This document shows, one piece after another, positions 13,197 to 22,444 of a stretch of DNA of 29,460 bases. The position numbers and the translations under genes are program-made. The stretch is from a virus: positions 1-29,460 of the IMG/VR virus record IMGVR_UViG_3300020177_000044. One strand, given 5' to 3'. The stretch's first letter is position 1, and each line of letters opens with the position of its first letter. The notes beneath the pieces were generated by a model that made no database searches, was not told where the DNA came from, and saw only the letters and a list, made by a program, of their open reading frames with translations.

Positions 13197-15595
13197 TGTC
13201 TATCGAAACAAACAGTCTACATCAGTTTTCTAGTTTTAATACTATTTTTACAATGTCTTGTTTAACAAGAGATGAGATTGCAGTACCTAATGAAACATAT
13301 AGAGCATATGGTCCTCAAAATGTTATTCTTAGAAGCGGCGGCGGCGCCGGCGACAACAAAGTTACGACTGAATATGAAGATATCATAGGCGGCAAGTTAG
13401 AATACTTTATTGATAATGTTAATATTGAAGCATTGTGTGTTCCAAACTCAAAATCACGCAGTACAAATGCTACATTCATAACATTTACTGTTGACGAACC
13501 ATATAGTATGGGATTATTCTTACAAACTTGTCAAATAGCTGCAACTATTAGCGGATATCAAAACTATGCTAATGCTCCGTTTATGTTATCAATGGAGTTT
13601 ATAGGGTACGATGACGATGGAGATGTTATTGTTACAGAATCAGGATTAAATCTTCGTAGAGATGTTCCAATAAAACTAACAAACATAGAGTTTGATGTAA
13701 ATCAAGGTGGCACAACTTACACAGTTGAAGCACTACCGTGGAATGAACAAGCATATCTTGATGATGCAACTGCAAGTCCAGTTGATATAGCATTAACAGG
13801 CAATACTGTTGAAAAACTCTTACAAAGCGGTGAACAAAGTTTAACAACTATTATTAATGGACACTATGAAGAACTAAGAAAATCAAATCAACTAGCAGAA
13901 GCTTCGGAAATAGTTATTACATTTCCAAAAGATATTGCTTCTAGTGGCAATCCTGCAAGAATACCAAATACAACTGATGCAGGCGCCACAACTAAATCTC
14001 AAGGCGGTGGCGCCAGCAAAGGCGGCGGATTATTTGGTGCTGTAGCAGCTGGAGTAGTTGGCGGCGTTATTGGAGGCCTAGCAAACGGCAATAGTTTAAA
14101 AAATAGTTTTCAAAACAGTGCAGCAGGAGCAGTTGCTGGAGCATTAGGAGGATCTATTAGCGGCATAGGCGGCGCAGCTGGAGGATTGTTAGGTGGATTA
14201 GCTGGCGGCCTAGACAAAAGTCTTGGAGGATTGTTAGCAAACTTTAAATCGGGTAATGTGCAAGGATTGTTTGAAAACATTAGTGGGTTTTTAGGAGCGC
14301 AAGCGCCTCAAAACTTTGAAGCATTTTTGAGTATGATTACTGGACAAATATTAACAAAAAGCAGCATCGGTGAACAGCTATCATCGATAGCACAAGACCC
14401 AAACAGTTTGAACAATCTTGGAAAAGCACGTATCATTGAAGGTGCTGAAGAAAGTGGAACAGTACCAATGCCACAAACTGGTCAAGTTTATGACAAAAAA
14501 AATAAAGTTATGACTCGTGCTAAAAATACTGTTAGTAATGATGAAAGAGTTTTTAGCTATAGTTCGGGTACATCAATATTAAGAATCATCGAAGATGTAA
14601 TATTAACAAGCGACTGGGGCAAATCTATAAAAGAACGAGCACCTGATGCAAACGGAATGGTTCCGTGGTTTAGAATAGATGCAGAAAGTTACCTAAAACC
14701 AAATGCACAACAGGAAAATGTATTCGGCGAAGATGCAAAAGTAAATCATTATAAAGTTGTAGAGTATATGGTGCATAGTAGTCACTTTCAGAACGCTGGA
14801 GCAGCAGGTGTAGATTACAACAGTCTAAGACAAAATGCAAAAAAAGAATACAACTATATCTATAGTGGAGAAAATACTGATATTGTTCGTTTTGATATAA
14901 ACTTTAGAGCAGCATTCTTTCAATTTATACAACCTGACAGCGGCCAGTTAAGCATTGATGCAAAAACTGGTGGCACACAGTTTAATCTTACTGAACAAAA
15001 GCCGAGTCAGTTAGGATTGAACATCCAGCCTTCGGGTGCAAATAGTTCAACTGGTTTAACCACACAAGCATTTGTAAATTCAAGCAGCACACAAGGTAGC
15101 GGCGGAGCTGGGATTGATAATAGTAAGATTAGATGGGCACGTAAGTTTCATGATCAGATATTAGGCAACGGTAGTGTTGACTTAGTCGAAGTTAAACTTG
15201 AAATATTCGGTGATCCTTATTTTATAGTTGACAGTGGAATGGGCAACTGGACAGATCAACCAGGAGATCTAAACACTACAGCAGGAGGCCAGGTTGATTA
15301 TCAACGCAGTGAAGTTGATGTTATATTGAATTTTAGAACTCCGATTGATTACAATCCAGATACCGGAGGAATGATTTACCCAGAAAATACAGTTCCTGTA
15401 TCTCAGTTTAATGGATTATATAGAGTAACTGCTATTGAAAACAAAATTCAACGAAATCGTTTCACACAAGAGCTTACATTGCTAAGACGTCGAGGACAGC
15501 CTGAAGATACTAGAACATCAGGAACATCGGATCAAGCAAACAAAGTACAAGATGCTAACAAAGCAAGTCAATTAAACACAGGATTTAATAGTTAA
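13196..15595 (+). CDS. Baseplate hub protein, gp27-like, with glycine-zipper insertion
   Basis: The protein has 799 residues, twice T4 gp27 (391). Position between gp53 and the gp5 spike, and beta-rich flanks (residues 1-230 and 430-765) suggest the hub ring that holds gp5; I infer the gp27 role and cannot prove homology. Typical elements are KLEYFIDNVNIEALCVPNSKS, FMLSMEFIGYDDDGD, RIIEDVILTSDWGKSI, and the C-terminal TVPVSQFNGLYRVTAIENK leading to ELTLLRRRGQ. Residues about 262-345 form an unusual insertion of Gly and Ala with GG repeats (GVVGGVIGGLANG, GALGGSISGIGG, GLLGGLAGGL), long and hydrophobic enough to enter a membrane. The start overlaps gp53 by TAATG; gp5 begins right after its stop. 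Confidence 0.65.
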   Translation: MSIETNSLHQFSSFNTIFTMSCLTRDEIAVPNETYRAYGPQNVILRSGGGAGDNKVTTEYEDIIGGKLEYFIDNVNIEALCVPNSKSRSTNATFITFTVDEPYSMGLFLQTCQIAATISGYQNYANAPFMLSMEFIGYDDDGDVIVTESGLNLRRDVPIKLTNIEFDVNQGGTTYTVEALPWNEQAYLDDATASPVDIALTGNTVEKLLQSGEQSLTTIINGHYEELRKSNQLAEASEIVITFPKDIASSGNPARIPNTTDAGATTKSQGGGASKGGGLFGAVAAGVVGGVIGGLANGNSLKNSFQNSAAGAVAGALGGSISGIGGAAGGLLGGLAGGLDKSLGGLLANFKSGNVQGLFENISGFLGAQAPQNFEAFLSMITGQILTKSSIGEQLSSIAQDPNSLNNLGKARIIEGAEESGTVPMPQTGQVYDKKNKVMTRAKNTVSNDERVFSYSSGTSILRIIEDVILTSDWGKSIKERAPDANGMVPWFRIDAESYLKPNAQQENVFGEDAKVNHYKVVEYMVHSSHFQNAGAAGVDYNSLRQNAKKEYNYIYSGENTDIVRFDINFRAAFFQFIQPDSGQLSIDAKTGGTQFNLTEQKPSQLGLNIQPSGANSSTGLTTQAFVNSSSTQGSGGAGIDNSKIRWARKFHDQILGNGSVDLVEVKLEIFGDPYFIVDSGMGNWTDQPGDLNTTAGGQVDYQRSEVDVILNFRTPIDYNPDTGGMIYPENTVPVSQFNGLYRVTAIENKIQRNRFTQELTLLRRRGQPEDTRTSGTSDQANKVQDANKASQLNTGFNS

Positions 15596-17161
15596 ATGCA
15601 AAACAATGGACCAATAAAAGCAGAACAAACAAGATCAGTTGATAACGGACAACCTGCTCCTAAGGCCGGCCCATATTTGGCTAGAGTTATTAAACATGCC
15701 GATCCTTTGTATCTCGGAGCACTAGAAGTTGAACTTTTAAAAATAAGTGAAGCAGGAACAGCTGGAGAAACCTTAGGTCAAACGTCGATAGTTTATTATG
15801 CAAGTCCATTTTATGGAGTTACAGGTGCCCAGCATTTAGGAAAAAACGATACGTATTCAAATACACAAAAAAGTTATGGATTTTGGGCTATTCCGCCAGA
15901 CCCAGGCACATTAGTATTGTGTACATTTGTAGAAGGAAGCAGAGAGTTTGGTTATTGGTTTGGATGTGTACCTGAAAGAGGTATGACATTTATGTTGCCT
16001 GGCGGCCAGCCTAGTACAGAACAAACCAGCGGCCCAGTACCAAAAGAATTAAAAGGTAAAAAACTACCAGTTGGCGAATACAACAAAAAAATAACAAAAA
16101 TACAAACCAATAATCCTGTAAAATACAAAAGACCTGTTAATGAAGATTTTATCAATCAACTAAAAGAACAAGGATTAGTTGAAGATGATATTAGAGGAAT
16201 AACAACTAGTAGTGCGCAACGTGAATTTCCTAGTGCAGTACTTGGATTAAGTAGTCCGGGCCCTGTTGACAAGCGTGGAGGATCACCGCAAGGCAGAATA
16301 GGTTTAAAAGAAAGCCAAGCAACAGTGCATGTAAACCGTTTAGGAAGTAGTAGTTTTGTTATTGATGACGGTGACGACAAACTTATACGAGAAGGATCCC
16401 CTGAAGATACTCCTTACAAATACATAAACAAAGAAGCAAGCGAAACTGGCGGCGATGTTACACGCCCTGCAAACGAAATGATACGATTTAGAACACGCAC
16501 TGGTGCACAAATAATGATCAACACCAGTGAAGATCTAATCTATATCAATAACAGCAGAGGAACAGCATGGATTGAAATGTCAAGTAATGGCAAACTTGAT
16601 GTTTATGCTAAAGATAGTATTAGTTTTCATACAGAAACAGATTTCAACTTTGTAGCAGACAGAGATATTAACTTTGAAGCCGGCAGAAACATCAATATGA
16701 TTGTAAATGAAAGCATATATCAAAGTGCTGCTGTTAATTGGGAAGTATTAGTAGGTGTTGATGGCAAAATTTCAACATTAGGTAACACACATATAAACAG
16801 TGCAGTCGGTGTAAACATTACGTCAGCAGCCGCTAGTAACTTCAAGTCTGGTGCTGAAACAAAAGTAACAGCCGGAGGTGACTTTAGTATTGGTGCAACA
16901 AACACAACAATATCAGGCGGTGATATACATCTCAACGGGCCTGCTGCACCGGAAGCAGAAGAAGCAGAAGTATCGATAAAAGCCAAGTTCCCGCAGCGTG
17001 TTCCGCAACACGAACCATGGCAAGGCCACGAAAACTGGAACCCACTAGAAACAGCACCAGATAAAACAGAAGCAGTTGATACAGAAAGCCAAGACCTTCA
17101 TATGGATGAACTCCCGGTACACACCGATAGAACACCAATGAACGAGCTAGGAAAAGAGTAA
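15596..17161 (+). CDS. gp5: Baseplate central spike gp5 without lysozyme domain
   Basis: The 521-residue protein has an N-terminal OB-fold (about 25-140: GPYLARVIKHADPLYLGALEV, WAIPPDPGTLVLCTFVEGS, GYWFGCVP) and a C-terminal beta-helix needle (about 285-460: GAQIMINTSEDLIYINNSRG, DRDINFEAGRNINMIV, DFSIGATNTTISGGDIHLNG), the cell-puncturing part of contractile tails. In T4 a lysozyme domain sits between them; here residues 140-285 are a proline- and lysine-rich linker and no Glu-Asp-Thr lysozyme triad is visible. After the needle comes a histidine- and acid-rich tail (QHEPWQGHENWNP onward, about 55 residues). The absence of lysozyme is shared with marine relatives and means peptidoglycan must be breached another way. 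The ATG follows the hub stop directly (TAAATG). Confidence 0.9.
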   Translation: MQNNGPIKAEQTRSVDNGQPAPKAGPYLARVIKHADPLYLGALEVELLKISEAGTAGETLGQTSIVYYASPFYGVTGAQHLGKNDTYSNTQKSYGFWAIPPDPGTLVLCTFVEGSREFGYWFGCVPERGMTFMLPGGQPSTEQTSGPVPKELKGKKLPVGEYNKKITKIQTNNPVKYKRPVNEDFINQLKEQGLVEDDIRGITTSSAQREFPSAVLGLSSPGPVDKRGGSPQGRIGLKESQATVHVNRLGSSSFVIDDGDDKLIREGSPEDTPYKYINKEASETGGDVTRPANEMIRFRTRTGAQIMINTSEDLIYINNSRGTAWIEMSSNGKLDVYAKDSISFHTETDFNFVADRDINFEAGRNINMIVNESIYQSAAVNWEVLVGVDGKISTLGNTHINSAVGVNITSAAASNFKSGAETKVTAGGDFSIGATNTTISGGDIHLNGPAAPEAEEAEVSIKAKFPQRVPQHEPWQGHENWNPLETAPDKTEAVDTESQDLHMDELPVHTDRTPMNELGKE

Positions 17162-17167
17162 TAAATA
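17160..17167 (+). promoter_or_regulatory. Late promoter box AATAAATA before the glycine-zipper gene
   Basis: The box overlaps the gp5 stop and continues as CTACTAGGAGGG, giving the strongest ribosome site in the window (AGGAGG, 17173-17178) before ATG 17184. The sequence TAAATACTACTAG is shared with the leftward promoter at 4718-4725. Confidence 0.65.
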
Positions 17168-17183
17168 CTACTAGGAGGGCAGT

Positions 17184-18482
17184 ATGGTAGCATTTGCAAT
17201 AAACAACTCGCAGTTGGTTCAGCCTATTGTTAGAGAATCAATATCTCGAGGAGTGCAAGGAATAAATCAAGCATTGGCTAATGCACCTTTGCCTACAGTA
17301 GCACTTGTTGGCGGCATAGCTGGAGGCATACAATCTGGTAATATAGAAGGTGCGCTTCAAGGTGCAGCAGGTGCAGTATTTGGGTCAATATCAGGACAAC
17401 TAGCTGGCGCAGCAGGCGCACTACAAGGTATTTCAAACCCGGCTGCATTTGTTGAAAACTTAGGATTTGTTAGTCCTGCTACTCTTGCAGCTGGTAATAT
17501 TCCTGCTATTGCTGGTATAAGAGTACCTGGCGGAAATTTTGGTGCTCCTACTGGTAGTTCTTCTGTTACTAATACCTACGCTGGCGGAACAAACGCAGCT
17601 AATCCAGCAGAGGTTAGAACAGAAATACAAGATGCAACTACTAACACAGTTGATTACATAAAAGATAGTTTTTTACAAGGCCTACAAGGCGGATTAAGTA
17701 GTATAGCAGGATCAGCACTTGGAGGAATACTAGGAAAACTTCCTGGTGTAATGGGTAACTTACTATCAAGTACAGGATTGTCCGGTGCATTAGGAAGTGC
17801 TTTAGGAGCTATCGATGGTGCTATAGGAAATGCACTCGGAGCAGTATCTGGCGCATTAGGAGATATGGCCGGAAAACTAGCAGGCGGGTTAGGAGCAGCT
17901 ATTTCAGGCATACCAGGAGTAGGCCCGGTGTTTGATCAGTTTAGTCGTGGTGTTGGTGATTTTACAAAAAATCTTTCAGGAGCACTAAACAGTTTACCAC
18001 CTGATTTACAAAAAGTATTAGGCGGCGCTGCTGCACAAGTAGGAGCAAATCTAGTTGGAAAAATATTCAATAAGCCGAGAGTTACTAGCAAAGCAGGCAA
18101 ACAAATAGCCAAAGATATTATATTCAATGATAATCCAGTAGGTCAACTTAATAACATGGCAAGTTTAGCCAAACAAATAGATAAGAAAACATTTAAAACA
18201 ACAAACGATCCTACATTTGCAAATGTAGCAACTGCTTGTAAAAGATGTGCTAAAAAGTTTGGAACTAAACTTGTTAAAAAGAACAATGGATACGGAATAA
18301 GTATTGAAGAAAAAGCAAAAGAAGATACGATATTAGGTATTGTAGTAGACGGACAAGTTTTTAAAATAGGATCATACGATTTTGACAGAATAGTAGAGTT
18401 GAATCCTAGTAACAGATCTGCCGAACTAATAAAATTACCTGCCGACAGCCAAGCCGCATTCAACTATATGATAGCAAGATAA
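17184..18482 (+). CDS. Glycine/alanine-zipper virion protein next to the spike
   Basis: I do not recognise a named family for this 432-residue protein. The N-terminal 310 residues are dominated by Gly, Ala, Ser and Leu with GxxxG-like spacing (VALVGGIAGGI, GALGSALGAIDGAIGNALGA, AGKLAGGLGAAISGIPGVGP), as in pore-forming or membrane-inserting glycine zippers. The last 110 residues are a soluble, lysine-rich domain with a CKRC pair (ATACKRCAKKFGTKLVKKNNG) and a beta-rich end (DTILGIVVDGQVFKIGSYDFD). Its place between gp5 and gp25, its own late promoter and strong AGGAGG site suggest an abundant baseplate or ejected protein. A role in forming a channel in the host membrane is speculation. The stop overlaps a TAAATA sequence before gp25. 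Confidence 0.75.
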   Translation: MVAFAINNSQLVQPIVRESISRGVQGINQALANAPLPTVALVGGIAGGIQSGNIEGALQGAAGAVFGSISGQLAGAAGALQGISNPAAFVENLGFVSPATLAAGNIPAIAGIRVPGGNFGAPTGSSSVTNTYAGGTNAANPAEVRTEIQDATTNTVDYIKDSFLQGLQGGLSSIAGSALGGILGKLPGVMGNLLSSTGLSGALGSALGAIDGAIGNALGAVSGALGDMAGKLAGGLGAAISGIPGVGPVFDQFSRGVGDFTKNLSGALNSLPPDLQKVLGGAAAQVGANLVGKIFNKPRVTSKAGKQIAKDIIFNDNPVGQLNNMASLAKQIDKKTFKTTNDPTFANVATACKRCAKKFGTKLVKKNNGYGISIEEKAKEDTILGIVVDGQVFKIGSYDFDRIVELNPSNRSAELIKLPADSQAAFNYMIAR

Positions 18483-18489
18483 ATACAGT

Positions 18490-18927
18490 ATGGCTACAAA
18501 TGAAAAACCCTTATACAAAAATGTAACAGTATCAAACGATATTACTAGTCCTCCTGTGGTTTCCAAACAATACAGAGGAGTTAGCACAGTAGCTAATCCT
18601 AAAGGATTTAACTTGTATGATATTAGTATAATCAAGCAGGATATTATAAATCATTTCCATATTCGTCAAGGTGAAAAACTTGAGAATCCAGAGTTTGGAA
18701 CTATTATATGGGATGTGTTGTTTGAACCATTTACTGATGACTTAAAACAACTTATTATTGAAGATGTAACAGAAATAGTCAACTACGATCCAAGAGTTAA
18801 TGTTGATAGTGTAATCGTTGACAGTTACGAAAGCGGTATACAGATTGACTGTTCGTTGACTTACATTCCTTACAGCATTAGCGAAAGTATGCGTATAAAG
18901 TTTGATCAAGACAACGGATTAATTTAA
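18490..18927 (+). CDS. gp25: Baseplate wedge protein gp25
   Basis: The 145-residue protein (T4 gp25 is 132) belongs to the gp25 family that also includes TssE of type VI secretion. The conserved core is clear: NHFHIRQGEKLENPEFGTIIWDVLFEPFTDDL followed by IIEDVTEIVNYDPRV and a C-terminal beta pair (DSVIVDSYESGIQIDCSLTY). In the baseplate it bridges the sheath start to the gp6-gp7 wedge. The N-terminal 45 residues are an extension. No good Shine-Dalgarno sequence lies before the ATG, 7 bases after the previous stop, so coupling or the possible late box at 18478-18485 may govern expression. Confidence 0.92.
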   Translation: MATNEKPLYKNVTVSNDITSPPVVSKQYRGVSTVANPKGFNLYDISIIKQDIINHFHIRQGEKLENPEFGTIIWDVLFEPFTDDLKQLIIEDVTEIVNYDPRVNVDSVIVDSYESGIQIDCSLTYIPYSISESMRIKFDQDNGLI

Positions 18928-18948
18928 AGTACGCAGTTTTTTACTTCA

Positions 18949-18956
18949 GGTAAATA
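18949..18956 (+). promoter_or_regulatory. Late promoter box GGTAAATA for gp6
   Basis: GGTAAATACTATAAAG in the 52-base gap after gp25; the predicted start near 18962 gives an 18-base leader containing GAGGA, 7 bases before ATG 18980. Confidence 0.65.
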
Positions 18957-18979
18957 TACTATAAAGTGAGGAACCGCGA

Positions 18980-21900
18980 ATGTCAACGACAGATAGGCAA
19001 AACAGACTTCTACTAGCTGAAGACTGGAAAACAATATATCAAAGTTTTAGATACGCAGATTTCCAAAGTTACGACTTTGATAATCTACGCAGAACTATGA
19101 TTACATATATCCGTGAAAACTATCCAGAAGATTTTAATGATTATATCGAATCCAGTGAATATCTTGCACTTATTGATCTTATTGCATTTCTAGGACAAAA
19201 CCTTGCTTTCCGTACTGACCTAAATGCTAGAGAAAACTTTATTGAAACTGCTGACCGTAGAGAAAGTATTCTCCGTTTGGCAAGGCTTATTAGTTATAAT
19301 GCAAATAGAAATATTCCAGCCAACGGATTATTAAAAATTGAAAGTGTTAGTACCACAGAGGATGTAGTCGATGCTAATAACAACAATTTGTCTAATCAAT
19401 CTATTATTTGGAATGATCCTACTAACTCGGATTGGTACGAACAGTTTATTAAGATTATGAATGCTGCGTTGCCAGCAAACTCAACATTTGGCCGCCCTAT
19501 TAAAAAAGCTATTGTAAATGGCGTAACAACTGAACAATATAGATTTAGTGCAAATAATACAGGGTTGCCTATATATAGTTTTACAAAAAACATAGATGAC
19601 ACCTCACGCAAGTTTGAAATTGTTAGTACTAATATTGATACAGATACTACAACAATATACGAAGAAGAACCGTTTCCTGGAAATAAACTAGCATTTTTAT
19701 ATAGAGACAACGGCCAAGGTGCAGGAAGTTCAAACAGTGGATTTTTTATGCACTTTAGACAAGGTAGTATACAAGAGAATACATTCTCTATATTAAATCC
19801 TGTTCCAAATACAACTGTAAACATTGACAGCGATAACATCAACAACAGTGATGTTTGGCTTTACAAGTTAGACAGCAACGGAAACGAAGAAGCGTTATGG
19901 CAAAAAGTTGAAAGCACAGAAGGTAATAACATTGTTTACAACAGTGTTACCAAAGGTGTTCGTGATTTGTATAGTGTTCTAAGTCGTGTAAGCGATAGAA
20001 TAAGTCTTGTGTTTAGTGACGGAACTTTTGGAACATTACCAAAGGGCGATTTTAAAGTTTATTATAGAATATCAGCAAATGCACAGTTTAATATAAATCC
20101 AGCTGATATGACAGGAATACAAATTCAAGTTCCTTACATTAGTAAAAATAACTCAGCAGAAACACTTAACATAGTTTTAGAACTACAATCGGTTGTTTCA
20201 AATGCAGATCAATCAGAAACTAATGAAAGTATTCAAACAAATGCACCTAGTACATATTACACACAAAATCGTTTGATAACTGGCGAAGATTATAATATTG
20301 GACCTTTGGGTGTAAGCCAACAGATTATCAAAACAAAAAGTGTAAACAGAACAAGTAGTGGTATTAGTAGATATTACGATTTACGTGATGCAACTGGAAA
20401 GTACAGTAACACTTTGATGTTTGGCGATGACGGAAGTATTTTTACAGAAGAACTTACAAACAAATTTAGTTTTAACTTTGTTTCAAAAACAGACATTGAA
20501 GCAGTTATTAATAATCGAGTATTAGAAATAATAAAGAATACACAAACTAAAAACTTTTATTATAAAAACTTTAGTAGAAATGCAAGTATTGTTGATTTAA
20601 ACTATACATGGAATGCCACAACAAATGAAACAAATCAAAGTAGTGGACTATTCCAAGATCAGTTTTCTATACCAGTTGCAGTATCAAGTTTTACTGCTAC
20701 AACAATGAAGTTTGTTGCTGCTGGAAGTTTGGTTAAGTTTACTCCTCCAGCAGGATATCATTACGACAAAAACAATAAACTGGTCTTAGGAGAAGTATCT
20801 GCACTAGGTGATAAAGAATATATATGGACTAAAATTATAAGTGTATATGAGAATGGAACAATAGGTAATGTTGATAGTACATTAGGACCTATTATATTAA
20901 ATGATGAAGTTCCTAGTACTAGTAAACTTTCAGAAATTATTCCGGTATTAAATAATACTATTGTAAATGATACATTATCACAAATGGTTGATCAGGCATT
21001 TGCATTTAAAACATTTGGATTGCGTTATGATGTTGAAACAACCAACTGGAAAGTTATTACAAACAGCAATCTTGATACAACCAGTGTATTTGATACTGGA
21101 AAAACTGGAGATGCTACTGGCACAAATCAAGATGCTAGTTGGATTTTCTTATTTGAAACTGATGGTGAAAAATATACAGTAACTAGCCGTGCTGTAAGAT
21201 ATGTATTCGAAAGTGACAAACAAATACGTTTTTACTTTGATGGCAATGATCGTATATACGATAGTAAAGTTGGTAAGATTGTTACTGATAGTATTAGTAT
21301 TTTAAGTAATAATAATAAGCCTGATTTATTAACACCGTTTAACCAAGATTGGAAGTGGCAAGTTGTTAAAGAATACAGAAGTGCAGATGGGTATGTAGAT
21401 AGTAAAAAACTAGAAATAGGATTTACTGATAGTGATGCCGATGGAGTGATTGACGATCCTGATCTATTTACAAATATTGTTGCACCTGCTTATTTGCCAG
21501 ACACAAAATATATATTTTCTAAAAAGTTTGAAAAAAATGATGTCGAAACTTATGAATATGTTAGTGCCGCAGCAGAAAATATTGTAGTAAAACAAACTGA
21601 AGCAGCAATCGGAGCATACAGTTCGTATGATGCTGCAACAATATTTTATATTAGTAGTACTGATGTATTTAAAAAGTTTAATGCACTACAAACAGGATTA
21701 GAACTATCCATTGATTACAAAGCATACAGAGGCAGAGATAATATTAGATTTGATTACAGACATGCCGCTGCTGAAAATCGTCGCATTGATCCAAGTAGTA
21801 GTAACATTATTGACTTGTATATTTTAACAAAATCTTATGATATTGAATATAGAAAATATCTCAAAGGCGATATTACAACTAAGCCATTGCCACCTAGTAG

Positions 21901-22444
21901 TGATTCACTGTTTTTAGATTTTGGCAATGATATTAAAAAGATTAAATCAATCAGTGATGAAGTAATATATCATCCTGTAAAATATAAATCTTTATTTGGT
22001 TCTGAAAGTGATACTGATGTGCAAGCAACATTTAAAATAGTAAAAAATACAAATCGTGTTGTAAATGACAATGATATAAAATCACGAGTTGTTGATAGTA
22101 TCAACGAGTTCTTTGCATTAGAAAACTGGGACTTTGGAGAAACATTTTATTTTAGTGAATTAGCAGCATATATTATGAAGCAAACTGCACCTGATATAAG
22201 TAGTATTGTTCTAGTACCAAAAAGTGAAACACAATCGTTTGGTAGTATGTACGAACTAAAAAGTGAAAACGACGAAATATTGATTAGTAGTGCAAGTGTT
22301 AGTGATGTTGAAGTTATTGATAGTATTACTGCATCAAGACTTAAAGCAACTGCAAATGTTATTACAAGTAACGAAGTTTTAAACACAGGCGTTCAAAGTA
22401 CAACAACTTCGACAACCACCATTACTGAAGGAAATAATTACTAA
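18980..22444 (+). CDS. gp6: Baseplate wedge protein gp6
   Basis: The 1154-residue protein is much longer than T4 gp6 (660), as in marine relatives. The N-terminal domain is diagnostic: LLAEDWKTIYQSFRYADFQS, DFDNLRRTMITYIRENYPEDFNDYIESSEYLALIDLIAFLGQNLAFRTDLNARENFIETADRRESILRLARLISYN. gp6 dimers form the continuous ring of the baseplate that rearranges from dome to star. Further on, SRVSDRISLVFSDGTFGTLPKGDFKVYYR is a J-type baseplate motif, and a second conserved block lies near residues 1030-1080 (NDNDIKSRVVDSINEFFALENWDFGETFYFSEL). The middle 500 residues are beta-rich and unassigned. The stop overlaps the next ATG as TAATG. Confidence 0.93.
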   Translation: MSTTDRQNRLLLAEDWKTIYQSFRYADFQSYDFDNLRRTMITYIRENYPEDFNDYIESSEYLALIDLIAFLGQNLAFRTDLNARENFIETADRRESILRLARLISYNANRNIPANGLLKIESVSTTEDVVDANNNNLSNQSIIWNDPTNSDWYEQFIKIMNAALPANSTFGRPIKKAIVNGVTTEQYRFSANNTGLPIYSFTKNIDDTSRKFEIVSTNIDTDTTTIYEEEPFPGNKLAFLYRDNGQGAGSSNSGFFMHFRQGSIQENTFSILNPVPNTTVNIDSDNINNSDVWLYKLDSNGNEEALWQKVESTEGNNIVYNSVTKGVRDLYSVLSRVSDRISLVFSDGTFGTLPKGDFKVYYRISANAQFNINPADMTGIQIQVPYISKNNSAETLNIVLELQSVVSNADQSETNESIQTNAPSTYYTQNRLITGEDYNIGPLGVSQQIIKTKSVNRTSSGISRYYDLRDATGKYSNTLMFGDDGSIFTEELTNKFSFNFVSKTDIEAVINNRVLEIIKNTQTKNFYYKNFSRNASIVDLNYTWNATTNETNQSSGLFQDQFSIPVAVSSFTATTMKFVAAGSLVKFTPPAGYHYDKNNKLVLGEVSALGDKEYIWTKIISVYENGTIGNVDSTLGPIILNDEVPSTSKLSEIIPVLNNTIVNDTLSQMVDQAFAFKTFGLRYDVETTNWKVITNSNLDTTSVFDTGKTGDATGTNQDASWIFLFETDGEKYTVTSRAVRYVFESDKQIRFYFDGNDRIYDSKVGKIVTDSISILSNNNKPDLLTPFNQDWKWQVVKEYRSADGYVDSKKLEIGFTDSDADGVIDDPDLFTNIVAPAYLPDTKYIFSKKFEKNDVETYEYVSAAAENIVVKQTEAAIGAYSSYDAATIFYISSTDVFKKFNALQTGLELSIDYKAYRGRDNIRFDYRHAAAENRRIDPSSSNIIDLYILTKSYDIEYRKYLKGDITTKPLPPSSDSLFLDFGNDIKKIKSISDEVIYHPVKYKSLFGSESDTDVQATFKIVKNTNRVVNDNDIKSRVVDSINEFFALENWDFGETFYFSELAAYIMKQTAPDISSIVLVPKSETQSFGSMYELKSENDEILISSASVSDVEVIDSITASRLKATANVITSNEVLNTGVQSTTTSTTTITEGNNY

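Noticed and set aside
15596-17161. Lysozyme domain within gp5
   Set aside because: The segment between OB-fold and needle has no lysozyme-like catalytic pattern and is a low-complexity linker.
18478-18485. GATAAATA just before gp25 as a late promoter
   Set aside because: It overlaps the previous stop codon, and a start six bases downstream would fall inside the gp25 ATG. It may be chance; not listed as a promoter feature.
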